Both the position numbers and the translations under genes were made by a program. Below, in pieces: positions 1 through 5,766 of a stretch of 53,372 nucleotides of DNA. This DNA comes from a virus. The DNA lies in the IMG/VR virus record IMGVR_UViG_3300010160_000059, positions 1 to 53,372 of that record. The stretch is one strand, 5' to 3'. Under the pieces are notes generated by a model. It was given only the letters and a program-made list of their open reading frames with translations. It searched no databases and was not told where the DNA came from. Each line of letters begins with the position of its first letter. The stretch's first letter is position 1.

Positions 1-234
1 TGCAGGCTCAGTTGTTTTTGTTTCGACCTTGGCAGCAGGTGCTTCACTTTTGACAGGCGTTGCCTTGGCTTCTACCTTGCAAGTCTTGTCTTTAGCAGGA
101 TCACATTTTGCAGCAGCAGCAGGAGCAGCGGCACTAGCAGCAGGTGCTGGAGCAGGTGTTGCAGTCTTAGCAGGCTCAGTAGCAAAAGCAGCGGTTGCTA
201 CCAAAGTAGCGATAAGAGTAGCGATTGTTTTCAT
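1..234 (-). CDS. Secreted Ala/Pro/Lys-rich small protein, 3' end cut by window edge
   Basis: The reading frame opens at ATG 234-232 behind an AAGGAA ribosome-binding site and is still open at base 1, giving at least 78 residues. It begins with a clear signal peptide: Met-Lys, then a hydrophobic Thr/Ile/Ala/Leu stretch ending in an AFA cleavage-like site near residue 18. The mature part is low complexity, rich in Ala, Pro, Lys and Thr, with two cysteines around residues 42 and 48. Such proteins are common periplasmic proteins of Proteobacteria; the function is not recognisable. The plus-strand ORF over the same bases is a shadow. Export is inferred from the leader only. Confidence 0.7.
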   Translation of the reverse strand, partial: MKTIATLIATLVATAAFATEPAKTATPAPAPAASAAAPAAAAKCDPAKDKTCKVEAKATPVKSEAPAAKVETKTTEPA

Positions 235-252
235 TTGAAGTTTCCTTTAAAG

Positions 253-420
253 TTAATGAAATTTATGCTTAACATTATCAACTCGACGACACGGAACACT
301 ACGCCTTTCATCACAATTGGATAATCTCCAATCATAACTAGTGGGCAAATATTGTTCCAAAAACGGTTCAGTTTTATCCTCTACCGGTTTATCGTAGTCA
401 AGTTGTTTTTTGTCTTGCAT
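253..420 (-). CDS. Small hypothetical protein (about 55 aa)
   Basis: An ORF of 55 codons from ATG 420, or 62 from a GTG at 441. The composition is charged (MQDKKQLDYDKP start) with two Cys in the C-terminal half and no membrane segment. It lies between the tmRNA terminator and the secreted protein, on the same strand. No good Shine-Dalgarno sequence precedes either start, so expression is uncertain. I do not recognise a family. An AT-rich stretch just upstream could serve as a promoter for this gene and the secreted protein. Confidence 0.4.
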   Translation of the reverse strand: MQDKKQLDYDKPVEDKTEPFLEQYLPTSYDWRLSNCDERRSVPCRRVDNVKHKFH

Positions 421-466
421 ATATATATAACGCGGTAGCACAACAAAAAGTTTACAAGAATTAAAA

Positions 467-490
467 AGAAAGCACCCGAAGGTGCTTTCT
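467..490 (-). terminator. Rho-independent terminator with UUCG tetraloop
   Basis: A perfect 10-bp stem (467-476 with 481-490) closes a four-base loop that reads TTCG on the minus strand with a C-G closing pair, followed by a T-run on the minus strand. It sits directly after the coding piece of the tmRNA and would end that transcript. The UUCG loop is typical of strong phage and bacterial terminators. Confidence 0.9.
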
Positions 491-739
491 GTTATTTTCT
501 GTTACGAGGTATAACTACCCTAAGCGGCGTTTAGGCTGCTAATGCGAACTGTGAGTCGTTTGCGTTTACTTGTTTTGCTTGATTAACGGTCATCGCCTAC
601 CGTGTTGCCGTCGCCACTATCTAGTCCAATCGATCCTGTGTCATCCCCACCTAAATATACCTTATACACTTAGGTGGAGATGCCGGGCACTGCCCCCGGG
701 TCTTGGTCTCCTTCGTTTTGAAGGGATTACAACAATAAC
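491..739 (-). ncRNA. ssrA: Circularly permuted (two-piece) tmRNA
   Basis: tmRNA rescues ribosomes stalled on broken mRNA by adding a degradation tag. Here the minus strand carries the parts in permuted order. The acceptor piece comes first (739 down to about 673), with a T-arm-like hairpin (683-700, 5-bp stem, 7-nt loop GGCAGTG) and a 3' strand CATCTCC (682-676) followed by discriminator A and CC. A short intervening hairpin follows, then the coding piece starts at 648 with GGGGATG, which pairs with CATCTCC as a 7-bp acceptor stem including one G-U. The tag frame 563-531 encodes ANDSQFALAA then TAA, preceded by the usual GTAAAC context. A PK1-like stem (586-590 with 599-603) lies upstream of the tag, and a P2-like pairing joins 623-629 with 703-709 apart from an A-A mismatch. 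Ends are approximate. The region after the tag is short, so pseudoknots PK2-4 are reduced or absent. No smpB is in the window. Confidence 0.88.
649..672 (-). other. Intervening segment between tmRNA acceptor and coding pieces
   Basis: This 24-nt spacer separates the two mature pieces. Its ends are complementary to each other and continue the acceptor stem: together, minus-strand 682-670 and 657-645 form about 13 bp with one G-U wobble around a loop of roughly 12 nt. It is the expected processing hairpin removed from permuted tmRNA precursors. The base after the encoded CC is T rather than A, so the final A of the CCA tail would have to be added after processing. Confidence 0.75.
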
Positions 740-745
740 TTTTAT

Positions 746-892
746 TTATCGCCAAGTTTTCTGAGCGATACAATGTTGTATCCGTTGTACTTTCCACGCT
801 AGTCCCCAGGGCAGTGTGAAAAATATCTTTGTACCATTTGGAGTATACATGGTCTTACCATCATTGTCAATTCCCATCAATCCTATAAACAT
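746..892 (-). CDS. Small hypothetical protein, 48 aa
   Basis: The ORF runs from ATG 892-890 to TAA 748-746 and is too short for standard ORF calling. A strong ribosome-binding site (GAGGAGA, 5-6 nt upstream of the ATG) supports translation. The start is hydrophobic (MFIGLMGIDNDG) and the C-terminal half is basic and Trp-rich. The stop lies a few bases before the tmRNA acceptor piece, so this gene and the tmRNA may share a transcript. Function unknown. Confidence 0.6.
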   Translation of the reverse strand: MFIGLMGIDNDGKTMYTPNGTKIFFTLPWGLAWKVQRIQHCIAQKTWR

Positions 893-907
893 ATCATCTC
901 CTCTAAC

Positions 908-1144
908 TCAATGTCTCACAGCAAACATACTGCTGATCATTGCTCTTACTAAAACTAAATCACTTTCACATGTAACTTCTATAGGTTCGTCAAGATCTGG
1001 ATCATCCTCCCATGCTTCTTTAGGAAACTGTAAAAAACTAAAGATAGTTCTAAAGGTCACAGTCCTGCCTTGCGTGTAAGCCAACTCTATCACATCCACT
1101 ATGGAATTTACTATTTGTTGAGTTTTAAAATCCAAGGGAGTCAT
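908..1144 (-). CDS. Hypothetical phage protein, 78 aa
   Basis: ATG 1144-1142 follows a TAGGAAAA site about 8 nt away and lies 5 nt past the upstream stop, as in an operon. The product is acidic in the middle (WEDDPDLDEP) with helical N- and C-terminal parts and ends FAVRH. No catalytic motif or membrane segment is visible and I do not recognise a family. It lies in a run with the 2OG-oxygenase-like gene upstream and the 48-aa gene downstream. Confidence 0.65.
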   Translation of the reverse strand: MTPLDFKTQQIVNSIVDVIELAYTQGRTVTFRTIFSFLQFPKEAWEDDPDLDEPIEVTCESDLVLVRAMISSMFAVRH

Positions 1145-1149
1145 GATAT

Positions 1150-1659
1150 CTATTTTCCTATTATTTCTATAGAATTAAACACTTCATCAAACGGTAAATC
1201 ATGCCAAAAAAATCTTATAAATTTTCTCACCATATTACGATCTTTTTTAACAACTGAATGCATATGAGAAGAATTTAATAAAAATGCTTCTTTATTTTCT
1301 GCTACAAAATGTTCAGCATACACTAAATCATAGGGATCACTATCTTCTAATTTTTTCTTCCAAAATATTGTAATATCATTATAGGTTTCTAAATAATAAT
1401 TTAGTGCAACCTGTGATGGTCCATCTACATGTTTACCAATACCACTTTTTAAAATTTCTGTATAGTTTACTGAAACTGGTGGTATATTAAATTTAATTAC
1501 TTGAGATAATGCATCAGTGAAATATTTTAAATCTTTAATTTCGTAACTAATGAATAGATCTTCGTACTTTTCTTTTAATTTGCTACTTTTTATTTTTTCA
1601 ATATCAACGTCTAATTTAAATTCTATTTTTTTAAAATAAACGATATTGTCCCCATTCAT
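1150..1659 (-). CDS. Putative 2OG-Fe(II) oxygenase-like protein
   Basis: 169 aa. The central and C-terminal part looks like a double-stranded beta-helix oxygenase. It has an HxD pair in GKHVDGP (H77, D79), a following Tyr-rich strand, a distal histidine in SSHMHSV (H134, or H132) and basic residues 12-15 further on (R146, R149) that could bind 2-oxoglutarate. Enzymes of this fold hydroxylate proteins, nucleic acids or small molecules using Fe(II), O2 and 2-oxoglutarate, and they are frequent in T4-like marine phages. The N-terminal 60 residues are not recognised. The substrate is unknown. A GAATAAATA late-promoter-like word lies just upstream (1667-1675). Family assignment rests on motif spacing only. 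Confidence 0.55.
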   Translation of the reverse strand: MNGDNIVYFKKIEFKLDVDIEKIKSSKLKEKYEDLFISYEIKDLKYFTDALSQVIKFNIPPVSVNYTEILKSGIGKHVDGPSQVALNYYLETYNDITIFWKKKLEDSDPYDLVYAEHFVAENKEAFLLNSSHMHSVVKKDRNMVRKFIRFFWHDLPFDEVFNSIEIIGK

Positions 1660-1668
1660 AAAATATAT

Positions 1669-1818
1669 TTATTCACTAATTCGAGAATAGTTAAGAACCA
1701 TGCCGGCGCCATATTGTGCTTCAGCAATCATTTTGGCTTGCCAATCGTTATCTGCACTAACTACAACATTAGCAGTTTGATACTGATTAAGACGAACCCA
1801 AACAGTGTAACGGTACAT
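1669..1818 (-). CDS. Small conserved-looking phage protein, 49 aa
   Basis: ATG 1818-1816 is preceded by a full AAGGAG site 7 nt away, and the stop is TAA 1671-1669. The sequence (MYRYTVWVRLNQYQTANVV then an ADNDWQAKMIAEAQYG segment) has a beta-strand-rich start and a helix, consistent with a small folded protein. The coding run is well formed and sits under the best consensus promoter of the window, so it is probably expressed early and strongly. I recall similar short proteins in T4-like aquatic phages, but no function is known to me. Confidence 0.75.
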   Translation of the reverse strand: MYRYTVWVRLNQYQTANVVVSADNDWQAKMIAEAQYGAGMVLNYSRISE

Positions 1819-1847
1819 AGCAGACTCCTTTGTGTTGTTAAGCGTTA

Positions 1848-1876
1848 ATTATAGCAAGGTTTTACCTATTTGTCAA
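1848..1876 (-). promoter_or_regulatory. Consensus sigma-70 promoter with extended -10
   Basis: On the minus strand a perfect TTGACA (1876-1871), a 17-bp spacer and a perfect TATAAT (1853-1848) are present, with TGC immediately before the -10 (extended -10 element). It lies 30 bp upstream of the 49-aa ORF and could also drive the genes and tmRNA downstream. It reads as a host-polymerase early promoter. Confidence 0.9.
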
Positions 1877-1984
1877 CCATAATTTACCCAAAAAGTGGAG
1901 AAATCTGCAAGAATTGGCTTCTCCTACCTCCCGGACTTGCACCTTCCAAAATGCTACGCATTATGCCCTTGCAGACTATAATAC

Positions 1985-2899
1985 TTATGCATTACTCAAA
2001 TCGTACAATCCAGTAACACCCGGACCTTTAGCATTTTTGTCATTCATAAATGTACAAACTTGTCCGCGATTTCCTGCTTTGTTAAAACTAATATGATGCC
2101 AAGGCAGACCACTTCCTGTACTTTTATACTCTAATAAGAATTGATCGTATTTGGTATTATCTTTTATCCACAATGCTCTTGTATAAAAATCTGCTTTGCT
2201 TGCTTTAGCATATTGAATATCACATGCCATACCTTTAGGATGTTGACTAGTAGGACTACCTACTCCTGCTTTTCTAAAAGAACAGGTCATAAATGCATCT
2301 GGATATTGTTTTTTAATAGGATCAAAACAATTAATAATCATAAGTCGTAAATTGTCACATACTTCTTGTACAGTCATACCATTCTGTGGAGCAATAGTAG
2401 CTACATCGTACGGGAAAATAACACCCATCTCTGTAGAAGAAGCCGGTTGTTTTGTAACATTTTTAACCTTATAAGTTATTCCAGTTAATGCACTAACATA
2501 TAATACTGTCTCGTCAACTGTTCCTCCTACTGCTACAGTACCAGCAGTTACTCCCTCTGTTACTCCAGCAGGTGGAGGTGTAGTATTGGTTGCTGCGGGA
2601 TTGGTTGCTGCGGCAGTTCCTTTATCTAAATCTGCTTGTGTAATCGTTCCAGCAGCAACTAATGCTTGTTGTTGTGTATCTACTGCGGCCGGGCTATCTG
2701 CGTCCCCCTCCGTTGCTTCTGTAACTGTGCTTTCTTGTGCAAATGAAGGCGAATTAATTGCTACATCAATAGCAGCAGAAACAGCGCCTGTCGCTGCTGG
2801 AGAATTCCATAGGGCTACAGGTATAAAATTGGCAAAAACATTTGGACTGTGAAAAACATCAGAACTTGTTGGGTAAGGCCCTGGGTTTACTACTGGCAT
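1985..2899 (-). CDS. PAAR-like tail-tip protein fused to M15-type peptidase
   Basis: 304 aa. Residues 1-35 resemble a PAAR-like tip repeat (a segment ending in a VFANFIPVALW-type strand, compare the VxVNGxPVAR pattern of PAAR proteins). Residues 36-130 are a long Ala/Thr/Pro-rich linker. Residues about 145-300 look like a D,D-carboxypeptidase/VanY (M15) metallopeptidase: S218-x-H220 with PKGMACD (D227) and a late WHHI (H268/H269), giving the H-D-H zinc set, with E257 as a possible catalytic acid. The expected role is a spike tip that cuts peptidoglycan during DNA entry, or a virion lysin. A GATAAATA late promoter word sits 20 nt before the start, as expected for a structural gene. The PAAR part is the weaker assignment. 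Confidence 0.7.
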   Translation of the reverse strand: MPVVNPGPYPTSSDVFHSPNVFANFIPVALWNSPAATGAVSAAIDVAINSPSFAQESTVTEATEGDADSPAAVDTQQQALVAAGTITQADLDKGTAAATNPAATNTTPPPAGVTEGVTAGTVAVGGTVDETVLYVSALTGITYKVKNVTKQPASSTEMGVIFPYDVATIAPQNGMTVQEVCDNLRLMIINCFDPIKKQYPDAFMTCSFRKAGVGSPTSQHPKGMACDIQYAKASKADFYTRALWIKDNTKYDQFLLEYKSTGSGLPWHHISFNKAGNRGQVCTFMNDKNAKGPGVTGLYDLSNA

Positions 2900-2918
2900 A
2901 AATTATCCCCTAATCTGA

Positions 2919-2926
2919 TATTTATC
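2919..2926 (-). promoter_or_regulatory. T4-type late promoter word GATAAATA
   Basis: GATAAATA lies on the minus strand 20 nt upstream of the PAAR/M15 gene start, followed by an AGGGGATA ribosome-binding region very like the one before the tailspike gene at 10266. It differs by one base from the T4 late consensus TATAAATA. Confidence 0.6.
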
Positions 2927-3209
2927 TTAGGGCAATATCAGTGGTACTATCTCTATATTGGTCAGCAGCATCGTGTTTGCTAGTCATCATAGCAAATATA
3001 TGTGACTTATTTAAAGTTACTTCTTTGCCATTGCCTAAAAACATCCAAGGCATTAATCCAACACCTTGACCATTAAGTGTAACACATAATGGTTTAATGA
3101 TTTTAACCGTATCAGCAGTTTCGCTTTCAAAACGTGCGATAAGTTCTTCACCGTTGATTAGTTTTAAACTAACAACATCAGCGGTGGTAAATCCTCTTTC
3201 TATTAACAT
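2922..3209 (-). CDS. Small beta-rich phage protein, possibly Sm/LSM-like
   Basis: 95 aa. The N-terminal part (VVSLKLINGEELIARFESE) has the strand-turn-strand pattern of an Sm/LSm fold, where a 'K-NG-E' turn starts the first motif, and a second strand pair follows before a charged helical tail ending RDSTTDIALR. Proteins like this are widespread in T4-like cyanophages, but I know no demonstrated function. It is tightly packed with the preceding gene (stop and start separated by one base). The Sm-like reading is an inference from pattern only; RNA binding is possible but unproven. Confidence 0.6.
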   Translation of the reverse strand: MLIERGFTTADVVSLKLINGEELIARFESETADTVKIIKPLCVTLNGQGVGLMPWMFLGNGKEVTLNKSHIFAMMTSKHDAADQYRDSTTDIALR

Positions 3210-3210
3210 G

Positions 3211-3636
3211 TTATTCCTTGGTTTCTTTTGGTAATTCGCATAATGCCTCTAACAATTTATAGTGATTGTATGCTTTTTTCAACGCTTCAAAGTGTTCTAA
3301 TTTATCTGGGTCTGGTACAAGTATAGCAAGACGTTTGGATATTGTTTCCATAAACTCGCCGAGGTCCTGCCTATTTATCATAACCTTGCCTTCAAACTCT
3401 GCATCACCTTTAACATTTAATGTTGATTGCCCGTTATTAGTATTGATAGTTGCCCAGTTTGAGCCGCCGGTGCCGTTGGTCATATAATAACTACCAGAAC
3501 TGCCTACACTATATGTTCCAGCAGTAAGGCTAGGAATTGTCCCATTCATTGAACTTAAAGACGATATTTGAGCAGTAGTCAATGGAGAGATAGTAGTGTT
3601 CCAAGTATTATCCAAAGTGATGGTATCATAACTCAT
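3211..3636 (-). CDS. Conserved phage structural-type protein, 141 aa
   Basis: The first 80 residues are Ser/Thr/Gly/Asn-rich and strand-forming, ending in a DAEFEGKVMIN segment like that of virion adaptor proteins that present a 'weight' of beta-repeats. The last 60 residues are helical and charged (FMETISKRLAILVPDPDKL, then LKKAYNHYKLLEALCELP). This two-part architecture recurs in T4-like aquatic phages, where the protein is usually unannotated. The start overlaps the glutaredoxin stop by 4 nt, so translation is coupled. The exact role is unknown; a small virion or assembly protein is my inference. Confidence 0.6.
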   Translation of the reverse strand: MSYDTITLDNTWNTTISPLTTAQISSLSSMNGTIPSLTAGTYSVGSSGSYYMTNGTGGSNWATINTNNGQSTLNVKGDAEFEGKVMINRQDLGEFMETISKRLAILVPDPDKLEHFEALKKAYNHYKLLEALCELPKETKE

Positions 3637-3854
3637 TTTAGATATTCCTTGAGTTCAGTAAATCCGCCAACATATCCTTCTTCAATAAAAATTTGTGGAA
3701 GTGTACGTGCATTAGGTACTGCTTCTAATAATTCTTCCTTGGTATATCCATCACCGATCTTACGTTCTTCAATTTGATAACCCTTAGACTTTAGTAAAGC
3801 AGTTGCCTGATCACAGTAGGGGCAGTTATACTTACTCCATAATATTGCTTTCAT
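3633..3854 (-). CDS. grx: Glutaredoxin
   Basis: 73 aa from ATG 3854, chosen because AAAGGATAA lies just upstream; a longer in-frame extension to 3911 has no ribosome-binding site and would run into the upstream gene. The fold signature is complete: a KAILWSKYNCPYC start with the redox-active CPYC pair (C11, C14), a TLPQIFI cis-Pro loop and a GGFTEL glutathione-binding turn. Phage glutaredoxins reduce ribonucleotide reductase; nrdA and nrdB are nearby on the same strand. It overlaps the following gene by 4 nt. Confidence 0.93.
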   Translation of the reverse strand: MKAILWSKYNCPYCDQATALLKSKGYQIEERKIGDGYTKEELLEAVPNARTLPQIFIEEGYVGGFTELKEYLK

Positions 3855-3859
3855 TTTTA

Positions 3860-4489
3860 TTATCCTTTTATATATGATGCTTTGTAATAGGTTGATGCTA
3901 CCATTGACCAACCTGCGCTTAGAAGATGGGATCTAATGACATTGTGATCATAATAATCCACAACATCATCGTAAACAAAAACTGCACCTTTGGGTGCCCT
4001 TGGTTCAAAAAATAATGTTTCATTAAATGTAGATTCTAAATCATGAGGACCATCAAAGTGTACCAATGAATATTCGTTGATTATTTGTTTACCCTTATCA
4101 AAGTAAATAGGGACCCCATCAGCAAATCTTTTAAAAAATTCTGTATCTTCCATGGGATACAGACAAAAATTAATGTTAGAATTTTCTATACAATATTGTG
4201 ACATAGAAATCATGATTCGATCACGCATATTGTTTGAATAATCGGTTTCTTCTGGAATAAAATTTTCTTTCCAGAAATATGGAATCTCACCATAGGGATC
4301 AATGGCAATATGTGTACGTGGGGCTATTTTTGTTTGAAGGGCATCTAATATACGTTTTGTCCCACCACCTGCTCGTAATCCTATTTCGCAAGTAATGCCA
4401 GGTACATCTCTAACCATCATAGCAGCATCATATAATATATAGTAGTCTCCACAACCGTCTTCAAATTCGCCTGCCTTAAAATTGCTCAT
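3860..4489 (-). CDS. SAM-dependent methyltransferase-like protein
   Basis: 209 aa with a class I methyltransferase-type core: a CEIGLRAGGGTK glycine loop (about 34-45) that would hold S-adenosylmethionine, an AIDPYG acidic strand end (about 63-68), and an LVHFDGPHD segment (about 142-150) followed by a GAVFVYDDV strand. This pattern matches the Methyltransf_24/TylF-like group, whose members methylate sugars and other small molecules. It lies between the coiled-coil mini-gene and glutaredoxin. A second gene of the same type is at 16610. The substrate is unknown, and the methyltransferase role itself is inferred from the core motif. Confidence 0.65.
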   Translation of the reverse strand: MSNFKAGEFEDGCGDYYILYDAAMMVRDVPGITCEIGLRAGGGTKRILDALQTKIAPRTHIAIDPYGEIPYFWKENFIPEETDYSNNMRDRIMISMSQYCIENSNINFCLYPMEDTEFFKRFADGVPIYFDKGKQIINEYSLVHFDGPHDLESTFNETLFFEPRAPKGAVFVYDDVVDYYDHNVIRSHLLSAGWSMVASTYYKASYIKG

Positions 4490-4491
4490 TA

Positions 4492-4656
4492 TTATCCTCG
4501 TCTATTAATTACTGAGGCTATCTGACTAACCTCACCGCGTCTGCGGTTGTTTTCTCTTTCTAATAAACTTATACGTTGATTTAACTCTTGATTCTGTTTA
4601 ATCAATTGTTCAACTAATTGTTCAAGTTTTTTAATTTTATCAATTTCGGTAGTCAT
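4492..4656 (-). CDS. Coiled-coil mini-protein, 54 aa
   Basis: The ATG (4656-4654) shares a base with the nrdB stop (TAATG arrangement), and the TAA at 4494-4492 is two bases before the next ATG. The product is a strongly predicted coiled coil: heptad-spaced Leu/Ile with Glu/Lys/Gln between (KLEQLVEQLIKQNQELNQ), then an Arg-rich segment (NNRRRGEV). It was too short for the usual cut-off. Translational coupling to nrdB supports it being real. Function unknown; a small oligomerising or adaptor protein is possible. Confidence 0.75.
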   Translation of the reverse strand: MTTEIDKIKKLEQLVEQLIKQNQELNQRISLLERENNRRRGEVSQIASVINRRG

Positions 4657-5759
4657 TATAGATCTGGTAGTTCATCGTACATAACACTATCACTCATTAC
4701 ACCAATAACATAGTTTGTACTTTCAGTTTCCTGTAATGCGCTTTGTTTCTTGCCAATATTAACATGTTTGTTAAACCACGGAATAGGACTTGAACGTGGA
4801 TGCTCTTCGGCATACTTAATACCAATATCTTTCAAACGTGTAAATGCAGTATAATCCACAAAGTCTTTTAAAATAGTAGCATTAAGTCCAATTACAGGAC
4901 CTTTCTTAAATAAGTATTCGGCCCATGCCTTTTCTTCTTCTATAACTTCCATATACATAGCATACACTTCTTCTCGACACTCTTCTACTATTTTGGCAAA
5001 TCGATCATCATCTTTTACTACATTATTAATTAACCAAGCAGTCCATTCTGCGTGTAATAACTCGTCTTGTAGAATTAGGCTAATGATGTTTCCATTACCA
5101 ATATAGATCTTGTTCTCAACCATAGCCAGGCTGGTAGCAAATGATACCATGAAGCGGAATGCTTCTAATGCATAACTGGCATTGAGTGCTAACCAGATGG
5201 CCTTGATATGACTAGTCTCACTCACTGTTTTTGGATTAAGTTCCTTGAAGCAATTTAGTTCATGTAGTTTGTCGTAGTATCTACCTATACTTGCAGACAT
5301 TTCTACAATTTCTTTAGTGTCGTGAATCTTGTTAAATTCTTCTTTTGGCACGCTATAGACATTACGAATGATGTGACTGTAACTCTTACTGTGAATATTT
5401 GTTTCGAAGAACGACCAATTGCTAACAAGTGCTTCTAATTCAGGTATGCTAATTACTGGACTAAAGATCTGACCAGGGGCACGACCTTGAATACTGTCCA
5501 ATGCTGTTTGACGTAGCAGGTTACTGGTAAAGATATGTTTGACAGCATCACTGGCATCCTTGTGATCCATCTTATCTTTAGTCAAACTGATCTCTTCTGG
5601 TACCCAAAAGAATCCACGTGCTAAAGATTCAAATGTTTGTAATTTATTATATTTCACTTCTTCAAAACGTTGGACTGTTACTGGACCTTCTGGATCCAAA
5701 AACATCTTGCGTTTGAGATAGTTTGTTTGTTTGCTTAAATTGTATTGTTCTTTTGACAT
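4656..5759 (-). CDS. nrdB: Ribonucleoside-diphosphate reductase, class I beta subunit
   Basis: 367 aa from ATG 5759, preferred because AGGAG lies 6 nt upstream; a longer start at 5798 would overlap nrdA and has no such site. The beta subunit houses the metal/tyrosyl-radical cofactor that starts ribonucleotide reduction. Visible ligands on this numbering are D88 (LDSIQGRAP), E119 and H123 (FFETNIHSKSY), Y127 (radical Tyr position), E199 (ALEAFRF), E233 and H236 (DELLHAEW). Odd: between the E and H of the first helix there are three residues (TNI) where E. coli and T4 have two (TI). It follows nrdA with a 7-nt gap and is coupled to the coiled-coil gene after it. Confidence 0.95.
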   Translation of the reverse strand: MSKEQYNLSKQTNYLKRKMFLDPEGPVTVQRFEEVKYNKLQTFESLARGFFWVPEEISLTKDKMDHKDASDAVKHIFTSNLLRQTALDSIQGRAPGQIFSPVISIPELEALVSNWSFFETNIHSKSYSHIIRNVYSVPKEEFNKIHDTKEIVEMSASIGRYYDKLHELNCFKELNPKTVSETSHIKAIWLALNASYALEAFRFMVSFATSLAMVENKIYIGNGNIISLILQDELLHAEWTAWLINNVVKDDDRFAKIVEECREEVYAMYMEVIEEEKAWAEYLFKKGPVIGLNATILKDFVDYTAFTRLKDIGIKYAEEHPRSSPIPWFNKHVNIGKKQSALQETESTNYVIGVMSDSVMYDELPDL

Positions 5760-5766
5760 AATGCTC

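Noticed and set aside
1904-1975. Possible tRNA: 72-nt stretch bounded by an 8-bp inverted repeat (TCTGCAAG/CTTGCAGA).
   Set aside because: No D-arm, anticodon or T-arm can be placed on either strand. The repeat may just be a hairpin upstream of the consensus promoter.
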